Under the pieces are notes generated by a model. That model searched no databases and was not told the DNA's origin. It worked only from the letters and a program-made list of their open reading frames with translations. Both the position numbers and the translations under genes were made by a program. DNA of 64,000 bases from Stackebrandtia endophytica (lineage in GTDB: Bacteria; Actinomycetota; Actinomycetes; Mycobacteriales; Micromonosporaceae), in NCBI RefSeq assembly GCF_006716355.1, contig NZ_VFOW01000001.1, positions 4,030,001-4,094,000 of the forward strand, written 5' to 3'. Below, in pieces: positions 16,974 through 24,429 of the stretch (position 1 is the first letter of the stretch; each line of letters opens with the position of its first letter).

Positions 16974-17288
16974 CGTGCTCGCGCCGCTCCCGATGTCGGC
17001 GCCGTCTCGCGATCTCACCTCGGCCCCGTCGATCTTTCACTACAGTGGACATCGAGCCTGGATGTCCCTAATGCCCGAGTTGTCATAAAACTCATCACGT
17101 TAGCGGGAATCCATTCGGTCGGCAGGGTTTTCGGGGAACTTGTCCCGGCTGAAGCAGATTGACCGATTTGGACACCACGAACCGTTACGTAGCTGTTCAT
17201 ATTGCGTTGTATCGGTATGAGCTGATGTTGTCATTGGGGAGTGACGGATCGGCGTCAAGGGTGAATCGCGGATGGGGGAGGCGATGTC
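16974..17288. other. 315-nt region upstream of the sugar transferase gene
   Basis: It has no recognisable gene and a lower GC content from about 17070 onward, consistent with a promoter region. An inverted repeat GGACATC/GATGTCC (17047-17053 and 17061-17067) could be an operator. The ribosome binding site GGGGGAGG at 17274-17281 serves the downstream GTG. Confidence 0.5.
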
Positions 17289-18749
17289 GTGACGGCTGCG
17301 CAACTGCGGAGCACGGTGGCCACTGCCGAGGTGGGGTACCGGGGTGGACCGCCGGGTTGGCAGACCACCTACGTGGCCAGTCTGGTGGTCGCCGACGTGG
17401 TGGCCGCACTGGTCGGCGCGACCGTCGCCTTCTCCTATCGATTCGGAGAACTATCCGTCCACAATCAACTCTACATCGCCATGTTCGGCCTGCTTCCGCT
17501 GTGCTGGTTGGTCGCGTTGGCGATGAACGGAGGCTACGAGCCCCGACACCTGTTCGTCGGGACCGCCGAATACCAACGAGTGGGGCGCGCCGCGATCGCG
17601 TTGACCGCATCGGTCGCCGTCATCTCCTACGCCTTCGAACTGCCCACCTCCCGGGTATACGTGCTGATCGCGCTACCGGTGGCACTGCTGGTCTCGGTGC
17701 TGCTGCGGTTCCTGTGGCGCCGCTGGCTGCACACCGTGCGCTCTCGCGGCCGCTGCGTTCGGCGAGTGATCCTCATCGGACACGAAGGCCCGGTGGCGGT
17801 GCTGACCCGCCAGCTGCGTCGAGAACACTTCCACGGGCTGCACGTCGTCGGAGCCTGTCTGCCCGGTGGTCGCGCCGTCGGCCCGATGCTCGACTTCGAC
17901 GCGCAGGTCTACGGGGACTTCCGGGACGCCTCGACGGCGGTCACCGCCGGCAGAGCCGACACCGTGATCGTGCTGTCCTGCCCGGAACTGGACGGCGCGG
18001 CCCTACGTCGCATGGCCTGGCAGCTGGAACGCGGTGACACCGAACTGATCGTCGCCAGCGCCCTGGTCGACATCGGGGGTGCCCGCACCTCGATCCGTCC
18101 GGTGGACGGACTGCCGATGCTGCATCTGGAACACGCCAGGTTGACCGGCACCCGGCGACTGGTGAAGGAACTGTTCGACCGGGTCGTCGCCGGGCTGTTG
18201 CTGGTCGCACTGTCACCGGTGTTGGCGGTCATCGCGTTGCTGGTGCGGTGCACCTCGACCGGTGGCGCGCTGTTCTCCCAGGTACGCATCGGCAGAGGTG
18301 GACAGCCCTTCACGATCTGGAAGTTCCGCACCATGCACGCCAACGCCCCCGCGCGACTAGCGGCGCTGGCGAAACTCAACGAGGCAGACGCGGTGCTGTT
18401 CAAGATGCGATCCGACCCTCGCGTGACTCCCGTCGGTCGGGTGCTGCGCCGCTTCTCACTGGACGAACTGCCGCAACTGTGGAATGTGGTCCGCGGTGAC
18501 ATGTCCCTTGTGGGGCCACGCCCCCCGTTGCCGTCTGAAGTGGCCGATTACGCCGAGCACGTGCGTCGTCGCCTGGCGGTCAAGCCGGGGCTCACCGGCC
18601 TGTGGCAGATCTCGGGACGCTCCGACCTGCCGTGGGATGAGGCGGTCCGACTCGACCTGCGATACGTCGAACATTGGTCGTTGTCACTGGATCTGGTCAT
18701 TCTGGCACGCACGGTTACCGCGGTACTCCGATCATCGGGCGCGTACTAG
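17289..18749 (+). CDS. Polyprenyl-phosphate sugar-1-phosphate transferase (exopolysaccharide initiation)
   Basis: Membrane enzyme of 486 residues that would start an exopolysaccharide or glycan by moving a sugar-1-phosphate onto undecaprenyl phosphate. Four N-terminal transmembrane helices (about 28-145) and a CoA-binding-like Rossmann domain (VRRVILIGHEG onward) precede a fifth helix (~298-320). The C-terminal bacterial sugar transferase domain (WcaJ/CpsE type) has VRIGRGGQPFTIWKFRTM, RRFSLDELPQLWNVVRGDMSLVGPRPP (split here for length) and KPGLTGLWQISGRS. GTG 17289 has the strong site GGGGGAGG about 8 nt upstream. No other polysaccharide genes adjoin it. Confidence 0.92.
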   Translation: MTAAQLRSTVATAEVGYRGGPPGWQTTYVASLVVADVVAALVGATVAFSYRFGELSVHNQLYIAMFGLLPLCWLVALAMNGGYEPRHLFVGTAEYQRVGRAAIALTASVAVISYAFELPTSRVYVLIALPVALLVSVLLRFLWRRWLHTVRSRGRCVRRVILIGHEGPVAVLTRQLRREHFHGLHVVGACLPGGRAVGPMLDFDAQVYGDFRDASTAVTAGRADTVIVLSCPELDGAALRRMAWQLERGDTELIVASALVDIGGARTSIRPVDGLPMLHLEHARLTGTRRLVKELFDRVVAGLLLVALSPVLAVIALLVRCTSTGGALFSQVRIGRGGQPFTIWKFRTMHANAPARLAALAKLNEADAVLFKMRSDPRVTPVGRVLRRFSLDELPQLWNVVRGDMSLVGPRPPLPSEVADYAEHVRRRLAVKPGLTGLWQISGRSDLPWDEAVRLDLRYVEHWSLSLDLVILARTVTAVLRSSGAY

Positions 18750-18803
18750 AAGTCGACCGCGCATTGTCCTCGAAAACGATCCGGGTCCGCTAGGTTGACC
18801 GGC

Positions 18804-19568
18804 ATGCGTATTGAGGCCGCCGATGAGGAATTGGCGAGGAGACTGGCGAGTGAGGCCGGTCGGGAATTGTTGACACTACGAGACAAATTGGGCTTCTCCA
18901 GCGCCGCACAATTGCGCAGAGAAGGCGACCTACGGGGCAACGACGTCATCATGTCGGGTCTGCTCGAAGCCCGACCCCGGGACGCGATCCTCAGCGAGGA
19001 GGGCAGCGGCGAACGGGGTCGTGACGGCCGGTCGAGGTTGACCGCCGAACGCGTCTGGATCATCGATCCACTGGACGGCACCCGCGAATACGGCGAAGCG
19101 GGCCGGGACGACTGGGCGGTGCACGTGGCACTGTGGGCGCACGGCGAACTCGCGCTGGGGGTGGTGGCACTGCCGGCGCAGGACCTGATCCTCTCCAGCG
19201 AACAACCACCCCCCAAGCCCGAACCCGGTGACCGGGTACGGATCGCGGTCAGTCGCAGCCGACCGCCCGGTTTCCTGTCGGCGGTGGTGGAGGCGCTCGA
19301 CGCCGAACTGGTGCCGATGGGCTCGGCGGGTGCGAAGGTTTCGGCGGTCGTCTTGGGTAAGGTGGACGCTTACGTGCACGCCGGAGGCCAGTTCGAGTGG
19401 GATTCGGCGGCACCGGTGGCGATTGCCGAGGCCACTGGCCTGCACGCGTCGCGGATCGACGGCGCTCCGCTGACCTACAACAATCCCAATCCACGGCTCG
19501 ACGACCTCGTCGTGTGTCGAGCCGAGCTTTCCGCACCGATTTTGGGCGCCATAGCCAAAAGCCGGTGA
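18804..19568 (+). CDS. cysQ: 3'(2'),5'-bisphosphate nucleotidase / inositol monophosphatase family (CysQ)
   Basis: Would hydrolyse 3'-phosphoadenosine 5'-phosphate produced during sulfate reduction. It has 254 residues from ATG 18804; a TTG three codons earlier is less likely. Metal-binding motifs of the family are present: EEGSGE, IDPLDGTREY (DPxDGT) and WDSAAPVAIAEA (WDxAAP). It lies directly upstream of cysD and cysN, which supports the CysQ role over general inositol phosphatase. A TAGGTT hexamer about 7 nt ahead of the ATG suggests a leaderless or short-leader transcript. Confidence 0.9.
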   Translation: MRIEAADEELARRLASEAGRELLTLRDKLGFSSAAQLRREGDLRGNDVIMSGLLEARPRDAILSEEGSGERGRDGRSRLTAERVWIIDPLDGTREYGEAGRDDWAVHVALWAHGELALGVVALPAQDLILSSEQPPPKPEPGDRVRIAVSRSRPPGFLSAVVEALDAELVPMGSAGAKVSAVVLGKVDAYVHAGGQFEWDSAAPVAIAEATGLHASRIDGAPLTYNNPNPRLDDLVVCRAELSAPILGAIAKSR

Positions 19569-19595
19569 CCCGACAATTCAGCGAAAGGAGTGACA

Positions 19596-20504
19596 GTGAG
19601 TTCCCCCGACTATCGCGTCAGCCATCTTGACGCACTGGAGGCCGAAAGCGTCTTCATCTTCCGCGAGGTGGTGGCGACCTGTTCGCGTCCGGTGCTGTTG
19701 TTCTCGGGCGGGAAAGACTCCATCGTGATGCTTCACCTGGCGGCCAAGGCATTCGCCCCGGCGCCCATCCCGTTCCCGGTGATGCACGTCGACACCGGCC
19801 ACAACTTCGCCGAGGTCCTGGAGTACCGCGACGCGCGAGTGGCCGAGCTCGGTGTCGAACTGCTGGTCGCATCCGTGGAGGAGGGGATCACCTCCGGGCT
19901 GGTCACCGAACCGCCGGACGGCATCCGCAACCGGATCCAGACACCGGTCCTGTTGGACGCGGTGGAGAAGTACCGCTTTGACGCGCTGTTCGGCGGCGCG
20001 CGCCGCGACGAGGAGAAGGCCCGCGCCAAAGAACGGGTCTTCTCATTCCGGGATGAATTCGGACAGTGGGACCCGAAGAACCAGCGTCCCGAATTGTGGA
20101 ACCTGTATAACGGACGCACTCACACCGGTGAATCGATTCGAGTCTTCCCACTGTCCAATTGGACAGAACTGGACATTTGGAATTACATCGGTGCCCAGAA
20201 CATTCCGCTGCCGTCGATCTATTTCGCCCACGAGCGGGAAGTCGTCGAACGCGACGGGATGCTTTATGGGGTCGGAGAATTCATTCAACTGAAGGATTCG
20301 GAGACCAGCCGGGTACAAACCGTGCGCTACCGGACGGTCGGGGACGCCTCCTGCACCGCCGCGGTGCCGTCGACCGCCGCCACGGTGGCCGAGGTCGTCG
20401 CCGAGGTCGCGGCCACCCGGATCACCGAACGCGGGGCTACCCGCGGTGACGACCGGGTCAGCGAAGCGGCGATGGAAGACCGCAAGCGGGAAGGCTACTT
20501 CTAA
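19596..20504 (+). CDS. cysD: Sulfate adenylyltransferase subunit 2
   Basis: PP-loop ATP pyrophosphatase subunit that forms adenosine 5'-phosphosulfate from sulfate and ATP with CysN. It has 302 residues with the PP-loop SGGKDS (37-42), VMHVDTGHNF, GGARRDEEKARAKERVFSFR (split at 20) and a C-terminal MEDRKREGYF, all normal. GTG 19596 is chosen because AAAGGAG at 19583-19589 is then correctly spaced, while the GTG at 19590 overlaps it. The stop overlaps the cysN start (TAATG). Confidence 0.95.
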   Translation: MSSPDYRVSHLDALEAESVFIFREVVATCSRPVLLFSGGKDSIVMLHLAAKAFAPAPIPFPVMHVDTGHNFAEVLEYRDARVAELGVELLVASVEEGITSGLVTEPPDGIRNRIQTPVLLDAVEKYRFDALFGGARRDEEKARAKERVFSFRDEFGQWDPKNQRPELWNLYNGRTHTGESIRVFPLSNWTELDIWNYIGAQNIPLPSIYFAHEREVVERDGMLYGVGEFIQLKDSETSRVQTVRYRTVGDASCTAAVPSTAATVAEVVAEVAATRITERGATRGDDRVSEAAMEDRKREGYF

Positions 20505-21769
20505 TGTCCGAGACCACTGAACTACTGCGCTTCGCCACCGCTGGAAGTGTCGATGATGGAAAGTCCACCTTGATCGGTCGGCTGCTCTACGACACCAAGA
20601 GCCTCTTCGAGGACCAACTCTCCGCCGTGGAGGAGGTGAGCCGGGCCCGCGGTGACGACTACACCGACCTGGCGTTGCTGACCGACGGTCTGCGGGCCGA
20701 GCGGGAACAGGGCATCACGATCGACGTCGCCTACCGCTATTTCGCGACGCCACGTCGCAAGTTCATCATCGCCGACACGCCGGGACACATCCAGTACACC
20801 CGGAACATGGTCACCGGGGCCTCCACGGCCGACTTGGCGTTGATCCTGGTGGATGCGCGCAAGGGCTTGGTCGAACAGTCGCGTCGGCACGCGTTCCTCT
20901 GTTCGCTGCTGCGGGTTCCCCACCTGGTTCTGTGTGTGAACAAGATGGACCTGGTCGACTACTCCCAAGAGGTCTTCGACCGGATCGCCGCCGAGTTCAC
21001 CGCGTTCGCCACCAAACTCGACATCCCGGACCTCACCATCATTCCGGTGTCGGCGCTCGCCGGAGACAATGTGGTGAGTCGATCACCCAAGATGCCTTGG
21101 TACGAGGGCGCTTCGCTGCTGCATCACCTTGAGACCGTCCACATCGCTTCGGACCGCAACCTGGTCGACGCGCGGTTCCCGGTCCAATATGTCATCCGGC
21201 CGCACTCCAACTCCAACCACGACTATCGCGGGTACGCCGGTCAGGTCGCCTCCGGAGTGATGAAGCCCGGCGACGAGGTCATGGTGCTGCCCAGCGGGTT
21301 CACCACGACGATCGCCGCGATCGAGACCGCCGACGGTCCGGTGGCCGAGGCCTACCCGCCGATGTCGGTCACGGTGCGATTGACCGATGAACTCGACGTC
21401 TCCCGTGGCGACCTGATCTGTCGTCCCAACAACCAGCCCCAAGTCGCCCAGGACGTGGAGGCGATGATCTGCTGGATGGACGAGAAGCGGCCGCTGCAAC
21501 CGGGCCGCAAGTACGCGATCGCGCACACCACCCGCGCGGCGCGCACCATCGTCAAACAACTGCACTACCGACTCGACATCAATACCCTGCACCGCGACGA
21601 GGCGGCGGACGGGTTGCGGCTCAACGAGATCGGCAGGGTACGGCTGCGAACCACGTTGCCGCTGCTGTGCGACGAATACCGACGCAACCGCACCACCGGC
21701 GGTTTCATCGTCATCGACGAGGACACCAACCGCACCGTAGGGGCGGGCATCATCGTCGAAGCCGCTTAA
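20504..21769 (+). CDS. cysN: Sulfate adenylyltransferase subunit 1 (GTPase)
   Basis: GTPase subunit that drives sulfate adenylylation by CysD. It has 421 residues: G1 loop AGSVDDGKST (13-22), G3 DTPGH (91-95), G4 NKMD (146-149), then EF-Tu-like beta-barrel domains. It lacks the C-terminal APS kinase domain found in fused CysNC proteins, and no cysC is nearby, so the cell either reduces APS directly or encodes the kinase elsewhere. The ATG overlaps the cysD stop. The last ~50 bases of the gene recur at 24270, downstream of a secretion-related gene pair. Confidence 0.95.
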   Translation: MSETTELLRFATAGSVDDGKSTLIGRLLYDTKSLFEDQLSAVEEVSRARGDDYTDLALLTDGLRAEREQGITIDVAYRYFATPRRKFIIADTPGHIQYTRNMVTGASTADLALILVDARKGLVEQSRRHAFLCSLLRVPHLVLCVNKMDLVDYSQEVFDRIAAEFTAFATKLDIPDLTIIPVSALAGDNVVSRSPKMPWYEGASLLHHLETVHIASDRNLVDARFPVQYVIRPHSNSNHDYRGYAGQVASGVMKPGDEVMVLPSGFTTTIAAIETADGPVAEAYPPMSVTVRLTDELDVSRGDLICRPNNQPQVAQDVEAMICWMDEKRPLQPGRKYAIAHTTRAARTIVKQLHYRLDINTLHRDEAADGLRLNEIGRVRLRTTLPLLCDEYRRNRTTGGFIVIDEDTNRTVGAGIIVEAA

Positions 21770-21885
21770 GACCGTTTCGCGGGGCGGGTTTATTCGCACC
21801 CCGGCGGCGTTGTCGGAAGTAAACCCGTACCACCTCCGCCTCCGCCAAGACCTGTGGCGAAATCTCCCCGCCCCGCGAAGCAGTC
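21719..21885. repeat. Repeat A, first copy: cysN 3' end plus downstream ~115 bp
   Basis: This segment, from GAGGACACCAACCGCACCGT at the cysN 3' end to CCCCGCGAAGCAGTC beyond the gene, recurs at 24270-24429 with about 85-90% identity and a few indels. Within it TTCGCGGGGCGGG (from about 21776) and CCGCCCCGCGAA (near 21870) form an inverted repeat with a long loop. The rest of the gap to 22106 holds no recognised gene and must include the small-peptide promoter. Confidence 0.88.
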
Positions 21886-22106
21886 AGTGAGTGCCTGGGA
21901 ACTTCGTTTCCTGCTGCGCGACCACAGGTGAGCGCCTTGCGGCGTTGTCGGCACGCGCGCATCCAACACCAGGATGCACCCGCCCTCCGCCTTGCACCGA
22001 TTTTCGCCGAATTTCGCCCGGAATCCTTGCCCAGCAAGAAAAGCCGATGGTCAGTGGCACTGGGTAGGCTCGTATCGATACCGTGCCTACAGAAGGCGGA
22101 AAAGTC

Positions 22107-22319
22107 ATGATCAAGAAATTGTCGAGTATCGCTGACGCCACGTTGGAGCGCATGCTCGCCGGCGGGACAGCGAAGGCCGGCTGCCCAACCGAGTACTACT
22201 GGGAGACCACCTGCTACGGCGCCGACGCCTGCCCGGAGAGCAACTACCGGGCACAGTGGAGGTGGGTCATCACGAGCTCCTGTACCCCCAAGCGAACCAG
22301 CACCTTCCGCTGCTGCTGA
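22107..22319 (+). CDS. Cysteine-rich small peptide, possible RiPP precursor
   Basis: Peptide of 70 residues. Residues 1-24 look like a leader (MIKKLSSIADATLERMLAGG followed by TAKA). The remaining 46 residues are a Cys/Tyr/Trp/Thr/Ser-rich core with six cysteines, ending in RCC. A double-glycine (LAGG) precedes the core. GAAGGCGGAAAA supplies a ribosome binding site upstream of ATG 22107; a GTG 8 codons earlier is less likely. No modification enzyme is adjacent; a WXG-like gene follows and an ABC transporter lies 2 kb on, on the opposite strand. It may instead be an unmodified disulfide-rich secreted peptide. Confidence 0.65.
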   Translation: MIKKLSSIADATLERMLAGGTAKAGCPTEYYWETTCYGADACPESNYRAQWRWVITSSCTPKRTSTFRCC

Positions 22320-22520
22320 CGGCCTGGCCGTACAGATACGGCGGGGCTTGAGCTGAGACGTCGTCGAAGCGTTCCACAGGGCGAGAGTTCGGAAGGCCGT
22401 CAGCTGTGGCCACCCGAACTCCCGCCTCTTTCTTATCTCCAGACCCGGTATGAAGGCCCGGGTCGTCGGCTGTCGACAGTCCGCCGATCGGTCGCCTCGT
22501 TCCGAGAACGGTCGCGCCGT

Positions 22521-22553
22521 CGAACTCGTTCCGAACTCATGCCGAACTCGTGC
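22521..22553. repeat. Three tandem 11-bp repeats upstream of the WXG-like gene
   Basis: CGAACTCGTTC, CGAACTCATGC and CGAACTCGTGC follow each other without gaps, i.e. the heptamer CGAACTC three times at 11-bp intervals. The array ends 56 nt before the start codon at 22610. Direct heptamers at 11-bp spacing place sites on one face of the helix, as in SARP and PhoP operators. This is a candidate activator site. Confidence 0.65.
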
Positions 22554-22609
22554 ACCGATTCCGGATGCTGATCCGCAACGACTTGTGGAGCGGCGGAAGG
22601 CGGTAGACG

Positions 22610-23881
22610 ATGCCAGAGGTTCTCGACCATGATCCCGGTGCGTCCTATGGGATTCCGGCACCGGAAATGCCATTCGCCGTCGATCTCGACGATCTTCAGG
22701 CGTACATCCGGCTGCTGGAGACCGTCCGCGAGGCCGACCTCGCCTGGGGGCGTGACGAGATCTCCGAGAGCACCGGTTTCTCACCCGTCGGTGATGACCT
22801 GAACCTGTTGGACAAGTGGCAGCGCAGGTTCGATGGACTGCGGAACGCGATGGACGCCGGATACGAACGGATCGGTTCGGTGGTGTGGGACGTCGAGTCG
22901 ACACTCGACAACATCGCCACCAGGTACGACTCCACCGATGAGGAGAACCGGCGCAGTATCGACGAGATCTACATCGATGCGGGTGACTCGACGCCGCCGC
23001 CGCGAACGGGAGTGAGGCGCACCTTCGATCCGTTCGATTACCGGCAGGGATACAACAAGGCCAATCGAGACTCTGCGCTGAACTACTCCAGGCCCGATGA
23101 GTGCTTCGTCAACGGCGACCCGACCGGTCTGTGGTTCGATGCGGCGAAGGCCAAGGCGTTCCTGCTCAACCTCGGTGTCGACACCACAGCGATCTCCCAC
23201 ACGTTCGCCGGTGACTGGACGGTGTTGTCCATACACGAACGTGTCCTGCGGATCCATCAGGACGTCACCGGCAACGCCGCCGAGAACATGTCCTACGGAA
23301 TGGCGGGGCTGGAAGGCACCTGGTACGGACGGGCCTCGCATGCGGCCGCCGAATGCGTGAACCAGTTGGCATCGGCCGTCAAGTCGGACGGCTACCCGAC
23401 CTTCGACGTCCTGCTGGACGGGTACGCCGGACGGATGGAGGAGATTTACGGGTGTGCGGAGTCCTGCGCCTCGTCCCTCGGCTGGGCCCTGGACCTGACC
23501 AGGCTGGCGCTGGAGTTGTATCCGGCGCTGGACGTCTTCCCGAACACCACACAGATACCGGCCCCCAACCACACCAACACGGCGCGAATCCCGGGCGACA
23601 TCACGGGACAGAAGGAGCACTCCGCCGGTAGTCCTCTCGCCCTACTCGGTCGCGCCTCCGAACTGCTCAACACGGTGAACCTGAGCATGTTGTCGGGGGC
23701 CATGGCCCTGTTGCAGCAGGTTGTCGGCCATCTGATCGATGCGATGGGCGCGGCGAGCGTCGCGTTCATCCACCTCACCGAAGTGGAGACCCTGATGGCT
23801 GTGGCGATCATCGAGGTCGAGGCGATGAACCCGGCCCGCCTCGATTGGTGGGCCGACCCCGATCAAGGAGGACGGACGTGA
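22610..23881 (+). CDS. WXG100-like type VII secretion substrate candidate
   Basis: Protein of 423 residues, mostly helical, without a signal peptide. A central segment (about residues 205-290) has the W-x-G turn LEGTWYGRAS between two helices, as in WXG100/LXG-type proteins, and helices continue to the end. A Pro-rich linker (about 300-325) and a hydrophobic stretch (~340-400) follow. No toxin domain was recognised at the C-terminus. It starts at ATG 22610 after GGCGGAAGGCGG. Its TGA overlaps the GTG of the YbaB-like gene (GTGA), so the two form an operon. Its family is inferred from the fold pattern only. Confidence 0.6.
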   Translation: MPEVLDHDPGASYGIPAPEMPFAVDLDDLQAYIRLLETVREADLAWGRDEISESTGFSPVGDDLNLLDKWQRRFDGLRNAMDAGYERIGSVVWDVESTLDNIATRYDSTDEENRRSIDEIYIDAGDSTPPPRTGVRRTFDPFDYRQGYNKANRDSALNYSRPDECFVNGDPTGLWFDAAKAKAFLLNLGVDTTAISHTFAGDWTVLSIHERVLRIHQDVTGNAAENMSYGMAGLEGTWYGRASHAAAECVNQLASAVKSDGYPTFDVLLDGYAGRMEEIYGCAESCASSLGWALDLTRLALELYPALDVFPNTTQIPAPNHTNTARIPGDITGQKEHSAGSPLALLGRASELLNTVNLSMLSGAMALLQQVVGHLIDAMGAASVAFIHLTEVETLMAVAIIEVEAMNPARLDWWADPDQGGRT

Positions 23882-24267
23882 ACCACGTGACCAACGAGAA
23901 ACTGACCGCGATGCGAGAACTGCACCAGCGGGCCGAGGCCGCCTGGTGCACGGTCGAGGGAGGTAACGGGCGAGTGCGTCTGTCGGTCGGTCAGGCGGGG
24001 GAGTTGACCGAACTGTGGTTGCATCCCGATGTGTCCCGACTCGAAGCGCACGAGATCACCGACCTGATCATGGACAACTATCGGCTGGCCACCGAACGGA
24101 TGCGGGCGAAGGTGTTGGAGCGGTTCAAGGCGGTCTACGGTGTCGCCTGGACCATGCCCGACCTGATCCGGGGGGACGTCGATCCGGCTCGGCTGCTGGA
24201 GTCCCTCTCGAAGACCCCGGTCGAGAACGAGCGGCCACCCCACCGCCGATCCCCGGGTAATGGCTGA
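23878..24267 (+). CDS. YbaB/EbfC-family nucleoid-associated-like protein
   Basis: Protein of 129 residues. The central part, VRLSVGQAGELTELWLHPDV followed by helices rich in charged residues (LIMDNYRLATERMRAKVLER), matches the two-strand plus long-helix pattern of YbaB-type proteins found beside actinobacterial WXG100 genes. It starts at GTG 23878, overlapping the stop of the WXG-like gene by four bases. The 3' third of this gene has a second, damaged copy at 28932-29064. Its role may be as a secretion partner rather than a nucleoid protein; uncertain. Confidence 0.65.
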   Translation: MNHVTNEKLTAMRELHQRAEAAWCTVEGGNGRVRLSVGQAGELTELWLHPDVSRLEAHEITDLIMDNYRLATERMRAKVLERFKAVYGVAWTMPDLIRGDVDPARLLESLSKTPVENERPPHRRSPGNG

Positions 24268-24269
24268 AA

Positions 24270-24429
24270 GAGGACACCAACCGCACCGTGGGGCGGGCAT
24301 CATCGTCGAAGCCGCTTAAGACCGTTTCGTGGGGCGGTTTATTCGCACCCTGGCGGCGTTGTCGGAAGTACCAAACCCGTACCGCCTCCGCCTTGCCAGG
24401 GCGTGAATCTCCCTGCCCCGCGAAACAGC
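24270..24429. repeat. Repeat A, second copy (A'): displaced cysN 3' end
   Basis: This begins 3 nt after the YbaB-like stop and repeats the last ~50 bases of cysN, including its GCCGCTTAAG stop region, then the same downstream bases as at 21719-21885. The reading frame of the cysN fragment has a one-base deletion (GTAGGGGCGG in copy 1, GTGGGGCGG here). It is a non-functional gene end and marks one boundary of a rearrangement. Confidence 0.88.

Noticed and set aside
21750-22904. A 384-residue minus-strand frame over the small peptide region
   Set aside because: It is Arg-rich, low-complexity sequence overlapping the cysN end repeat and the well-formed small peptide gene; no start signal or family.
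21719-24429. Integrative element with attL and attR at the cysN 3' end
   Set aside because: The direct repeats would suit attachment sites, but no integrase or excisionase lies between them and the B/B' repeat is better explained by tandem duplication.
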